DNA from: RQOF01 sp964461135
GTDB lineage: Bacteria > Calditrichota > Calditrichia > RBG-13-44-9
NCBI GenBank assembly: GCA_964461135.1
Contig: CAYWTB010000010.1
Coordinates: 1 to 64,000 of the forward strand
Length of the DNA: 64,000 nucleotides
Direction of reading: 5' to 3'
In this document: positions 18,768-27,407 of the stretch, piece after piece
How the letters are laid out: the number at the start of each line of letters is the position of its first letter
Numbering within the stretch: position 1 is the first letter of the stretch
Made by a program: the position numbers and the translations under genes
The notes under the pieces: model-generated
Told to the model about the DNA's origin: nothing
Database searches by the model: none
The model's input: the letters and a program-made list of their open reading frames with translations, nothing else

Positions 18768-19616
18768 TTAACCAAGGAATGCTCGCAATGCACGGCTTCG
18801 GGACGTATGACGCAACCGGCGGATGGCTTTCTCTTTTATTTGTCTTACCCTCTCACGGGTCAAGTTAAAGCGTTCACCGATTTCCTCCAGCGTCAGGGGA
18901 TGTTCCTGTCCCAAACCAAAATACAAACGGACCACTTCCGCTTCTCTCTTTGTAAGTGTAGCCAAAGCCCGGTCAATTTCAACCCGCAGTGATTCATCCA
19001 TCAGGTCGTCATCCGGTGGTGGCAGATGATCGTTCTGGATGACATCCAGCAGGCGATTGTCCTCGCTGTTACTGAAGGGAGCGTCCATGCTGAGGTGGCG
19101 GCCGGAGATTTTCAACGTATCAGCGACCTCATAATCGGTCATTTCCAGCTGATCTGCAATCTCGCTGGGACTGGGTTCACGTTCATACTCCTGCTCCAGT
19201 GCTGAATAGGCTTTTCCGATTTTATTCAATGCACCAACGCGGTTAAGCGGAAGACGCACCACCCGGGATTGCTCCGCCAATGCCTGTAAAATACTCTGAC
19301 GAATCCACCACACAGCATACGAAATGAATTTAAATCCGCGTGTTTCGTCGAATCGTTTGGCCGCCTTAATAAGTCCCAGGTTTCCTTCATTTATCAGGTC
19401 ACCCAGAGACAGGCCCTGATTCTGGTACTGTTTGGCTACACTCACTACGAATCTTAAGTTGGCTTTGGTAAGCTTTTCCAATGATACCTGGTCTCCCTCT
19501 TTAATTCTGCGTGCCAACTCAATTTCTTCATGCGGAGAGAGCAAGGGCACCTCTCCTATTTCCTGCAAATACTTATCCAGTGATTGACTTGCTCGACTGA
19601 TAGAGCCTCTTGCCAT
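18768..19616 (-). CDS. rpoD: RNA polymerase sigma factor, RpoD/SigA family
   Basis: 282 residues, without region 1.1 and the non-conserved region, as in the short primary sigma factors of Bacteroidota-like bacteria. Region 1.2 begins SLDKYLQEIGEVPLL; region 2 contains DLINEGNLGLIKAA and YAVWWIRQSI (promoter melting and -10 recognition); region 4.2 contains EEIGERFNLTRERVRQI (-35 recognition). It is probably the housekeeping sigma factor, though a group 2 paralogue is possible. A well-formed terminator follows. An AAGGAGG run lies rather far (about 14 bases) before ATG 19616. Confidence 0.92.
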   Translation of the reverse strand: MARGSISRASQSLDKYLQEIGEVPLLSPHEEIELARRIKEGDQVSLEKLTKANLRFVVSVAKQYQNQGLSLGDLINEGNLGLIKAAKRFDETRGFKFISYAVWWIRQSILQALAEQSRVVRLPLNRVGALNKIGKAYSALEQEYEREPSPSEIADQLEMTDYEVADTLKISGRHLSMDAPFSNSEDNRLLDVIQNDHLPPPDDDLMDESLRVEIDRALATLTKREAEVVRLYFGLGQEHPLTLEEIGERFNLTRERVRQIKEKAIRRLRHTSRSRALRAFLG

Positions 19617-19675
19617 TACCTGTCAATCCCCTCCTTAATTTTATCAACATCTTATAAGTTAATGGTTTCCGTGAT

Positions 19676-20722
19676 TTACAATTCTATAAAACCAGCGCTA
19701 TTAATTACGAGCGGCTGATTGTTTAGTTCCGCTGATATTGAATTTAATTCATTGATAAATTGAATTTTATCCTCCCCCTGTAACAATTTCGGTTGAAATT
19801 CAATTTCCCCGTTATTTACATTAATCGGATAAATTTTACATTGCTTTATGCCGGCGGTTCCATAATATAATTTTATCAGCATGCTGCGGATGGCGCGCTG
19901 GCTGTAAGATCCGAAAATAAAATTCCCCAGGCTGTAAGCAATAAGACGGCCTTTATAGATTTCAAGCCCCTGAACAACATGAGGATGATGACCTATAATG
20001 AGATCGGCCCCGGCGTTGATGGTCTGATGGGCCAATTGAACCTGGTATTCTTTGGGGGTATTCAGCAGCTCTCCGCCCCAGTGAAATGAAACAATGACCA
20101 GATCATTTTCCTGTTTAAATTTTTTGATATCCCTGTAAAAAAAGGTATGGGAGGGAAAACAGGTACCTGCGGTGGAATCGGTGGCCCAGAATTCCTCGGG
20201 AAAGGTTAAACTGTAACAGGCAATCGCCAATTTACGGCCCTTAACCTGTAACACCGCCGGTTGGCGGGCATCCGTCAAATTCTGGCCTGCACCACTGAAA
20301 TAGATCCCCGTTTCTCTCAATGCATTCATGGTATAGGAGAGTGCGCAGGGGCCATAATCGAGAATATGATTATTGGCAAGGCTGACAACATTAATTTTTC
20401 CGGCTACCAGAACCTGTATCAGATCCGGTGAAACCTGGAAGGTGAAGGTTTTTTCAAAGGCGGAATCCTCCCGGCCAAAGGGTGCCTCCAGGTTGGAAAA
20501 AACCACATCCGCTCCTTGCAGAACAGAATCCAGTTGCAGAAAAGGATAGGACCAGCCCTTCGCACGGACCACATCCTCCACCCAGGATCCCAACATTACA
20601 TCTCCTCCCGCCACGATTCTTACTTCTTCCCGGGGAGAAACGGCCTCCATGGGCCAGTTTCCCCACAGAACCATAATGGCCAGCACGAGGATTATGTGGG
20701 GGAAAACAATCCTAGGAATCAA
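19676..20722 (-). CDS. CapA-family (PgsA-like) metallophosphoesterase, secreted
   Basis: 348 residues of the CapA/poly-gamma-glutamate type with motifs GGDVMLG, NLEAP, LANNHILDYG and GHHPHVVQG. The N-terminus (IVFPHIILVLAIMVLWG) is a signal peptide or anchor. The best start is TTG 20722: it overlaps the upstream stop by 11 bases and keeps the hydrophobic N-terminus, whereas the next ATGs would cut it. CapA proteins are linked to poly-glutamate capsules in some bacteria, but many relatives have no known substrate and no capB/capC is nearby. Confidence 0.85.
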   Translation of the reverse strand: MIPRIVFPHIILVLAIMVLWGNWPMEAVSPREEVRIVAGGDVMLGSWVEDVVRAKGWSYPFLQLDSVLQGADVVFSNLEAPFGREDSAFEKTFTFQVSPDLIQVLVAGKINVVSLANNHILDYGPCALSYTMNALRETGIYFSGAGQNLTDARQPAVLQVKGRKLAIACYSLTFPEEFWATDSTAGTCFPSHTFFYRDIKKFKQENDLVIVSFHWGGELLNTPKEYQVQLAHQTINAGADLIIGHHPHVVQGLEIYKGRLIAYSLGNFIFGSYSQRAIRSMLIKLYYGTAGIKQCKIYPINVNNGEIEFQPKLLQGEDKIQFINELNSISAELNNQPLVINSAGFIEL

Positions 20723-21029
20723 AATCTATACCTTCTTCCTCTCTGATACGTCCCAATTCTCTTTCCTTATCACGGAGCTGCTGTTCCAGTTTATTTATCT
20801 TTTTGTTCAGCTCCAGAAGTTTTCCGCTCCTGGGAAAACTCTCGGCGTATTGAGTAAAATGTTTGTGAACCAACCTGCCCATTTCGACATATTTTTCTTC
20901 GATCTGATGCTCAAGCTGCAGTATTTCCAGCTTGGTTCGTCCCACGCTGGTTAGTTCTTCCGTCTTGTCAATGGCTTCATTCAGGGTGTCAACGATATTC
21001 TTTTTAATTTTGCCCCAGAATTCTGTCAT
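20712..21029 (-). CDS. Conserved-looking coiled-coil protein, function unknown
   Basis: 105 residues, highly charged, no membrane helix or signal peptide. Residues ~15-50 and ~65-98 read as heptad coiled coils (LLELNKKINKLEQQLRDKE). The small size and the N-terminal WGKIKKNIVDTLNEAIDKTEEL resemble small apolipophorin- or YtxH-like helical proteins, but I cannot name a family. It overlaps the CapA-like gene by 11 bases and lies 62 bases after deoB, so the three may be co-transcribed. Confidence 0.7.
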   Translation of the reverse strand: MTEFWGKIKKNIVDTLNEAIDKTEELTSVGRTKLEILQLEHQIEEKYVEMGRLVHKHFTQYAESFPRSGKLLELNKKINKLEQQLRDKERELGRIREEEGIDFDS

Positions 21030-21091
21030 AAAGAATTTCCCACTATTTTACGTATAGATCGATTTTTTCCGCTAAAACCTTAATAGAAAAT

Positions 21092-22282
21092 TCATTCGGG
21101 AGAATTAATCATCTCCCAGAAACTTGTTCCCGCCAGGTTACAATTTTTAAGTAAAAAGGCATCGGTAAGCGTCTTGCCGGCATCTGCAAAAGTTTTCCTT
21201 ATGCCCACATCGATTCCTTTTTTCAGAGATGGTCCGTGGATGAGCAGGGGGACATATTCACGTGAGTGATCGGTGCTGGGTGTTGTCGGATCATTGCCAT
21301 GATCAGCGGTAATAATCAGCAGATCGCCGGAGGTTAATAATGCCAGAATTTCGGACAAACGGCTGTCAAATTTTCTGAGTTCCTGGTAAAAACCTTCAGA
21401 ATCGTTACGGTGTCCCCACAACATATCAAAGTCCACTAAATTAATCATTATTAAACCTTTTTCCAACATTTTTATTTGCCCGAGCAGGATATTCATACCG
21501 TCTTCATTACTTTTTGAATGCAGTTTCCGGTCCAGACCCATCCCGGCATACAGATCATCGATCTTACCGATCCCCACCGTGGTATACCCATTTTCCTGGA
21601 AACAATTCTGCATTAGTTTTTGAGGTGGTCTCAGTGAAAAATCCCGTCTGGACCGGGTCCGCTCAAAGTTTTCGGGTGAATCCCCCGTAAACGGCCTTGC
21701 AATCACCCTTGATACTGCGTCTTTGCCGGTAAGAATACTGCGGGCAATTCTACACATTTCATAGAGCTCTTTCAACGGAATTATATCTTCGTGAGCAGCG
21801 ATCTGAAAAACCGAATCCGCCGAGGTATAAATAATCGGGTACCCGGTCTCAATATGGGCAATTCCCAGCTCCTTAATAATTTCCGTACCGGATGCCGTTT
21901 TATTCCCCAGGATTTCCCTTCCGATCTTCTTTTTAAACGGATCGATTATCCGCGGGGGGAAACCGTTTGGGTAGGTAGGAAAGGCAAAGTCCAGTATGTA
22001 TCCGGCAAGCTCCCAGTGTCCGGTGGTGCTGTCCTTGCCGGGTGATTGCTCGCTCATCTTCCCGTAATTAGCCAGGGGATCAGATTGAACCGAAACGCCT
22101 TTTAATGGCGCAATATTCCCCAGGCCCAATCGTTCCAGCCTGGGCAATTCCAGGCCTCCAACCGCATCGGCCAGATTCCCCAGAGTATTACTCCCCTCGT
22201 CTCCAAATTCATCGGCGTCGGGAGATTCTCCGATCCCCACACCATCCAGAATAATGACAATTGCCCGTTTAATTCCGGCCAT
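21092..22282 (-). CDS. deoB: Phosphopentomutase
   Basis: 396 residues, the usual size. It interconverts ribose (or deoxyribose) 1- and 5-phosphates in nucleoside salvage. Alkaline-phosphatase-fold motifs are clear: VIILDGVGIGESPDA (metal Asp), DSTTGHWELAG (catalytic Thr) and ITADHGNDPTT (metal Asp/His). ATG 22282 is preferred over the TTG one codon before it, with AAGG upstream. With upp and the 5'-nucleotidase elsewhere in the window it fits a nucleoside-salvage role. Confidence 0.95.
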   Translation of the reverse strand: MAGIKRAIVIILDGVGIGESPDADEFGDEGSNTLGNLADAVGGLELPRLERLGLGNIAPLKGVSVQSDPLANYGKMSEQSPGKDSTTGHWELAGYILDFAFPTYPNGFPPRIIDPFKKKIGREILGNKTASGTEIIKELGIAHIETGYPIIYTSADSVFQIAAHEDIIPLKELYEMCRIARSILTGKDAVSRVIARPFTGDSPENFERTRSRRDFSLRPPQKLMQNCFQENGYTTVGIGKIDDLYAGMGLDRKLHSKSNEDGMNILLGQIKMLEKGLIMINLVDFDMLWGHRNDSEGFYQELRKFDSRLSEILALLTSGDLLIITADHGNDPTTPSTDHSREYVPLLIHGPSLKKGIDVGIRKTFADAGKTLTDAFLLKNCNLAGTSFWEMINSPE

Positions 22283-22499
22283 CAAAAAACCTTGTTTGAT
22301 ATATCCATTGGATGTTCAGAAATTAAAAAAGAAACGCAAACTTTTTTAATATCGTTAAAAATAATCAAAAGAAGCACAAATGACAACTGCTTGCTGAAAT
22401 TTTCAAATGAAAACCACAAGCCTGGAAGCTGAAGACTGAAGGCTTCCTCATCTCTTTCCTGCCCGTCCGGCATCGGGGATGTGACGGGCTGACTGCCGA
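22283..22499. other. Intergenic region upstream of deoB
   Basis: Non-coding. It should hold the deoB promoter (minus strand). It leads into the pyrimidine-rich tract that follows. No gene is supported here. Confidence 0.3.
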
Positions 22500-22680
22500 C
22501 TGGTTTCCTGCTTTCCCTTTTTCCCTTTACCCTTTCTTTTATCTTTGATCTTTCGCATGGCGACTACTATTTGGTAATCTTGCTTTTCTGCCTACTGCTG
22601 ACTGCTGGCCCCTGCTTTCTGCTTTCTATCTTTTCCCTTGAGCCTTTTTCCTTGAGTCTCTTTTTCCTGATTCCTGTCAC
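22500..22680 (+). repeat. Degenerate pyrimidine-rich tandem repeat tract
   Basis: About 180 bases built from variants of CTTTTCCCTTT and CTGCTGACTGCTG-like units (for example TTTCCCTTTTTCCCTTTACC, then CTGCTGACTGCTGGCC, then TTTTCCCTTGAGCC). It is strongly C/T-biased on the plus strand, has no reading frame, and resembles the heptameric or low-complexity short tandem repeats found between genes in some bacteria. It directly abuts the truncated 5' end of the gene that follows. Confidence 0.7.
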
Positions 22681-23439
22681 CGGAAGGTCCTGAATTTACG
22701 GGAAATTATGCAAGACAACCTTCCGTTTTTAATGATACTCTCAAAGTGGTCACATTTAATATTAAATTCGCGCGGGAAGTGGATGAAGCCATTAAAAATA
22801 TGCGGGACAATTCGAATTTATCGGGCGCCAACATCATTCTGCTGCAGGAAATGGATGAGACCGGGACAGAGAAGATCGCCAAATCACTGCATTATGACTA
22901 TATCCATTACCCGGCAACCGTCCATCCTCAAACCGGAAGAAATTTTGGCAATGCCATTCTTTCAAAATGGCCTCTGCAGGATGTCAAAAAGATACTGTTA
23001 CCCTATGATTTTTTTTATCAATAGAACCCGCCGGATAGCCGTTGCCGCCACCGCGGTTATTGATGATATCAGTATACGGGTATACAGTGTTCACACCGCT
23101 ACGGTTGTTTTGAGCGAAGAGAAAAGGCTGGCTCAGGCGGATTCGATTGTCAACAGCATTTCAAAAAACCGTCCGTACATCATCGTGGGTGGGGATTTCA
23201 ATACCATGTTCGAAAAAAATGTTATCGATCTGGATAAGATTTTCCAGACCAATGGTTTTAGCCGGGCTTCACGCGGTGCTGGCGCCACGGTTGAAAAGGG
23301 CCCGTTTGATTTTACCATGGATCATATATATGTTAAAGGCTTTGAGGTTCTATCCAGCGGTACTGTAGAAACCGGCGCCAGTGACCATTCGGCAGAATGG
23401 GTTATTCTGGCAATTCATCCCCATCCGGAAGCATATTAG
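22671..23439 (+). pseudogene. Endonuclease/exonuclease/phosphatase-family gene, 5'-truncated and frameshifted
   Basis: Two frames together give one EEP (DNase I/inositol phosphatase fold) protein. The first frame reads ...TLKVVTFNIKFAREVDEAI, LLQEMDETG and NAILSKWPL, and stops at TAG 23022-23024. The second frame continues INRTRRIAVAATAV, VGGDFNT, DHIYVKG and ends with the catalytic ASDHSAEW. The break is a run of eight T at 23009-23016; with seven T the frame is continuous (PYDFFINRTRR). At the 5' end the frame stays open back only to 22671, with coding-like residues before the first possible start (GTG 22746), no ribosome site and no signal peptide, so the start seems lost to the low-complexity tract. 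A sequencing error could explain the T-run but not the missing start. Confidence 0.8.
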
Positions 23440-25142
23440 TATAGAATGGTCAGCTTGCCCGAAGCTGTTCCATTTGCACCTGAAACGCGGTAAATGTAAA
23501 TGCCCGCCGGTACCGGTATTCCTTTTTGGTCCCTGCCATCCCAGCGTATCAGTTTATAATTCCCCGCTCTGTCTGAAATAATATCTCTGACTTTCTGGCC
23601 CAGGACGGTAAATATCTCAACTTTTATTTGTAAGGGCTGGATTAACTCCACCGGAAAATAAATATTTCCCAATTGCTTTCCAAACGGATTGGGATATGAG
23701 GGGAAGACCTTAAAAGATACCAGGTTATTCGCGTTTCCGCCCCTTGCCACTTCCCAGGCCCGCAAGGCATCTATTTTTCCCCATCCTCTATCATTATCAG
23801 GATATTCGGAATTATCCCCCGACTTACGAAGAACGTTCAGCAGACCGTCTAAATCAAGTGACGGTTTAAATTGCAGAATTTGGGCTGCAATTCCGGCCGC
23901 CAGCGGGCAACTTGCCGACGTCCCGTTAAGAAACCCGAATCCGATACTGCCGATCACGCCATAAACACCTTCTCCCAATGCCACCACATCCGGTTTGATC
24001 CGGCCATCATAAGTGGGGCCCCTGGAACTGAAAGCAGATACCATGTTTTTCTTATTGACCGACCCTACTGCCAGCACCCGAAAGCCATCTGCCGGAGCGG
24101 TGATATAATGCCAGGAACTGTTTCCTTCATTTCCCGCCGAGGAAGCCACAAGTACACCCCGGATTGCCAGTTCATTGGCCGCCCGTGTAATTATTGTGGT
24201 TTCCCCGTTCATGTCCGCATAGGTATAATTGAACTCTCCGGGATCGAAAGTAGAATATCCCAGAGAAGTGGATACTATATCCACGCCCAGGCTTTCCGCC
24301 CATTCTGCGGCCATGGCCCAGTTATCTTCCTCCGCATGGATTTCCTGGTTAACAATTTCCGTCTTTGCCAGCAGAAAGTCCGCGCCGTATGCCGGCCCGA
24401 TTAACGTATCCTGGAGAAATCCGGCAAGAACCGAGAGAACATAGGTCCCGTGGAAATCCTGATCATATGCATCACCCGGCTGATTTGCCGTAATACCGTC
24501 CTGTTGAATAAAATCATACTGGGCTATCAGCCGGGAGGCAACACGACGGAGAGCGGGATTTTGCAGGTTGAAACCGGTATCGAAAACACCTATAATAATT
24601 CCTTCCCCGTTAAGACCCTTCTGATGGAGATATTGAATATTCTGGAACTGAATCTGGAGGGTAGACTGGCCATAGGCCAGTGTGTCTATGGAAAGAGAGG
24701 GTTTGGAAAATCCGGCGTTTCCTTCGAATGAAACGCTTTCGCGGGGGATTTTCCAGCTTTTAACCATCTGCACGGATGCAACAAAAGGTAAACGGGAAAT
24801 TTCCTCCAGAATACTTTGCGGGGCATATCCGCTCACTCCGTTCATCCAGCGGGAACGGGCATGGACACGAAATCCCTTGGCTTCTACAGCACCTACATAT
24901 TCCTCATTCAGGGGGAGATCGGCCGAAATAACTGCAGGGTCAATTGCGTTTGTTCCCCGGACCAGACGTCTTTCAATGGTCTTTTCCGGCAGTTCCGCCA
25001 ATACGGCTTCTCTTAATTTCCGGAATCCACCCGCTTCCTGAGCGCCCTTATCATTGAAAAAAACCCAGTACCGTTCAACACTCCACAGCGAACCCGGTAA
25101 AAACAGCCAAACAAGAACCAAAATCAGGATCATCTTTGCCAT
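23436..25142 (-). CDS. Secreted S8 subtilisin-like protease with type IX sorting domain
   Basis: 568 residues. A signal peptide (~1-20) and an N-terminal propeptide-like part (~25-130) precede the subtilase domain: Asp188 (GVFDTG), His231 (DFHGTYV), oxyanion Asn338 (AGNEG) and Ser409 (NGTSASCP) are all present. The last ~85 residues form a FlgD-like/type A sorting domain with FPSYPNPFG at its start and GIYIYRVSG near its end, the signal used for export by the type IX secretion system. It is probably an extracellular or surface-bound peptidase. It converges on the EEP pseudogene with a 4-base overlap. Confidence 0.93.
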   Translation of the reverse strand: MAKMILILVLVWLFLPGSLWSVERYWVFFNDKGAQEAGGFRKLREAVLAELPEKTIERRLVRGTNAIDPAVISADLPLNEEYVGAVEAKGFRVHARSRWMNGVSGYAPQSILEEISRLPFVASVQMVKSWKIPRESVSFEGNAGFSKPSLSIDTLAYGQSTLQIQFQNIQYLHQKGLNGEGIIIGVFDTGFNLQNPALRRVASRLIAQYDFIQQDGITANQPGDAYDQDFHGTYVLSVLAGFLQDTLIGPAYGADFLLAKTEIVNQEIHAEEDNWAMAAEWAESLGVDIVSTSLGYSTFDPGEFNYTYADMNGETTIITRAANELAIRGVLVASSAGNEGNSSWHYITAPADGFRVLAVGSVNKKNMVSAFSSRGPTYDGRIKPDVVALGEGVYGVIGSIGFGFLNGTSASCPLAAGIAAQILQFKPSLDLDGLLNVLRKSGDNSEYPDNDRGWGKIDALRAWEVARGGNANNLVSFKVFPSYPNPFGKQLGNIYFPVELIQPLQIKVEIFTVLGQKVRDIISDRAGNYKLIRWDGRDQKGIPVPAGIYIYRVSGANGTASGKLTILY

Positions 25143-25213
25143 TGGCTGCTTCTTTCTTAATAATTACTTGGTTTACCACTAAATTTTTAGTCGACCAGAT
25201 CGCTTATAATAAT

Positions 25214-25798
25214 TTATTCGGCCGGTTTGGTTGGAGATACCAGATGCACGCGGTTCATGATAACCAGCTCCCGCGGAGTCTGTCCCACCACCGGCATGGT
25301 TGCAATTTTATCCACCACGTCCATTCCTTCAATCACTTCACCAAAAATTGTATATCCCATGGAATCCAGCTGCGACTGGGGTGCCAGGCATATATAAAAC
25401 TGGCTGCCGTTGGATCTCCTCTCCGGATTAACCGCATCACCCTGCCGTGCCGCTCCAACGGCACCCCGCAGATGTGGTAATCCCAGTTCGACCGGAATAG
25501 TATAACCCGGACCACCCCGTCCGTCATTAGATGGGTCATCATCTTTGCTGAGCGGATCTCCGCCCTGAATGACAAATCCCGCTACCACCCGGTGAAAAGT
25601 AGTGCCGTCAAAGAATCCGTCCTCTGCCAGTTTCCTGAAATTCTGACTGTGCAGGGGAGCGCTTTCGTCATTGAGCCTGATAACGATCTTTCCCAGATCG
25701 GTTTCAATGACTACCATTTTCCCGGTATTTTCCTGGGCAAGAAGCTCGCTGATACTAAACATGGCCAGCATTATTACCATCCGATTTGTAATCTTCAT
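25214..25798 (-). CDS. Secreted cyclophilin-type peptidyl-prolyl isomerase
   Basis: 194 residues: a signal peptide (~1-21, MLAMFSISELLAQ) and a full cyclophilin domain with NFRKLAEDGFFDGTTFHRV, GGDP and FGEVIEGMDVVDKI. It speeds proline cis-trans changes during folding, here in the periplasm. Its length fits the single-domain bacterial forms. It lies upstream of the secreted protease on the same strand (71-base gap). Confidence 0.92.
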   Translation of the reverse strand: MKITNRMVIMLAMFSISELLAQENTGKMVVIETDLGKIVIRLNDESAPLHSQNFRKLAEDGFFDGTTFHRVVAGFVIQGGDPLSKDDDPSNDGRGGPGYTIPVELGLPHLRGAVGAARQGDAVNPERRSNGSQFYICLAPQSQLDSMGYTIFGEVIEGMDVVDKIATMPVVGQTPRELVIMNRVHLVSPTKPAE

Positions 25799-26279
25799 TA
25801 GATGCTCCCCGATGTCTCAATGTCCCAAAAACAATCAAATTTGTTGCTTCCCCCGGTCTAAAAACCAGTGCTATTTAATTTCTTTGAATACAACAAATCT
25901 CATACAATATTTCGTTTTTTGTGAATTAAGCAGTTTAAATAATTCAGTTTTACATCCTATTGTAACAGAAGTTTCGATCCGGAGAAAAAACCAGATTACC
26001 TTTCGTTGACTCATAATTAAAAGTAACTTTGGTCAGCAAGAAATAATAGATTTTTTTATTTACACTCCATGGCTTCCTTGCCCTTAACCCCTATCCGGTT
26101 AATAGTTACATAAATTATGAATCAACGACCCTTTTTTAAAAATTGTCCGGGTTAATTATAACATGAGGTAATCAATACAGATTACTCCGTTTTTTGATCT
26201 TTGATTTACATCCTGTATTTTATTATATTTTTGGACTTATAAAAATAATTATTACAAAATTTTATGACGTGGGGGTTTA
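25799..26279. other. AT-rich intergenic region between divergent genes
   Basis: 481 bases between the cyclophilin (minus) and the aminotransferase (plus). Apart from a good promoter-like pair at 26201-26229 it holds no recognisable gene, repeat or RNA. Confidence 0.4.
26201..26229 (+). promoter_or_regulatory. Sigma-70-type promoter upstream of the DegT aminotransferase
   Basis: TTGATT at 26201-26206 and TATATT at 26224-26229 are separated by 17 bases, about 50 bases upstream of ATG 26280. Found by eye in AT-rich DNA, so chance matches are possible. Confidence 0.4.
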
Positions 26280-27392
26280 ATGAATATTCAGATGGTGGAT
26301 GTGAAACGCCAGTACCAGATTTACAAGTCCGAGATTGACCGTGCCGTACTGGATGTAATGGCTTCGGGCCAGTTCATCAACGGACCGGATGTAAATAAAT
26401 TTTGCGGAGAGATGCAGGATTACCTGGGAGTGAAACACGCCATTCCCTGTGCCAGTGGAACGGATGCCCTGCAACTGGCACTGATGGCTCTGGACATTGG
26501 TCCGGGTGATGAAGTAATTACCACACCCTTCACGTTTGTTGCCACCGCGGAAACTATAGCTATCCTAGGTGCGAAGCCGGTTTATGTGGATATTGATGAA
26601 AAAACATACAATCTCAATCCCGGTCTAATTGAAAAAGCCCTTACCAAAAAGACAAGGGCGGTTATTCCGGTTCATCTGTATGGGCAAACAGTCGATATGG
26701 ATCCGCTGTTGGAAGTGGCCTGTGACCACGGACTGGCCGTGATTGAGGACGCCGCCCAGGCATTGGGCGAAAAATACAAAGGCAAACCAGTATGCTCATT
26801 GGGATTGCTGTCCTGCATTTCATTTTTCCCCAGCAAGAATCTGGGGGCTTTCGGTGATGCAGGCATGGTCACCACCAACGATGATAAAATGGCCGAAAAA
26901 GTCAGAGTAATTGCCAATCACGGGTCCACCAAACGTTACTATCATGACCTGCTGGGGGTAAACAGCCGCCTGGACACCATACAGGCCGCCATTCTGCGGG
27001 TTAAACTGAAACACCTGGATGAATGGAACAAAAAACGTCGCAACAATGCTCGCTATTATTCGGAAAGCCTGAAGGACAGAGCGGTCATCACGCCCTTTAT
27101 TGCAGACTACGCGGATCACATATTTCACCAGTACACACTGCGCCTGGAAAAAGGCCGTGATGAACTTCACCGGTTTCTCAACAAAAAAAATATACCAAAT
27201 GCTATTTACTATCCAATTCCCTTACATTTACAGGAAGCTTATAAAAAAACCTCCGGTTATAAGCGAGGCGACTTTCCGGTCTCCGAAAAAATGGCTCAGC
27301 AGGTTCTTTCTTTACCCATGCATCCGGATTTAACCAGAGAAGAACAGGATTATGTAGTAGCTGCCATTAAAGAATTTATAAATCATCAATAA
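26280..27392 (+). CDS. DegT/DnrJ/EryC1/StrS-family sugar aminotransferase
   Basis: 370 residues, usual length. PLP-binding Lys186 in SFFPSKNLGAFGDAG and Asp157 in VIEDAAQA are intact, as is the GTDALQLAL phosphate-binding turn. The family makes amino sugars (for example 3-amino or 4-amino dTDP/UDP sugars) for surface glycans. GTGGGGGT just before the ATG may serve as ribosome site. It stands 15 bases before serS; no other sugar-pathway gene is in the window, so the product cannot be named. Confidence 0.92.
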   Translation: MNIQMVDVKRQYQIYKSEIDRAVLDVMASGQFINGPDVNKFCGEMQDYLGVKHAIPCASGTDALQLALMALDIGPGDEVITTPFTFVATAETIAILGAKPVYVDIDEKTYNLNPGLIEKALTKKTRAVIPVHLYGQTVDMDPLLEVACDHGLAVIEDAAQALGEKYKGKPVCSLGLLSCISFFPSKNLGAFGDAGMVTTNDDKMAEKVRVIANHGSTKRYYHDLLGVNSRLDTIQAAILRVKLKHLDEWNKKRRNNARYYSESLKDRAVITPFIADYADHIFHQYTLRLEKGRDELHRFLNKKNIPNAIYYPIPLHLQEAYKKTSGYKRGDFPVSEKMAQQVLSLPMHPDLTREEQDYVVAAIKEFINHQ

Positions 27393-27407
27393 GATATAGA
27401 GCCCCGT

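Noticed and set aside
22282..22473. 63-codon minus-strand frame upstream of deoB
   Set aside because: Overlaps the deoB start region and has no coding character; it lies in the expected promoter area.
23009..23024. Programmed ribosomal frameshift at the T8 run in the endonuclease/phosphatase gene
   Set aside because: No stimulatory structure or Shine-Dalgarno-like element is evident, and the gene also lacks a start, so decay is simpler.
25306..25320. TTATCCACC as a DnaA box
   Set aside because: Single copy inside the cyclophilin gene, with no cluster or AT-rich unwinding region.
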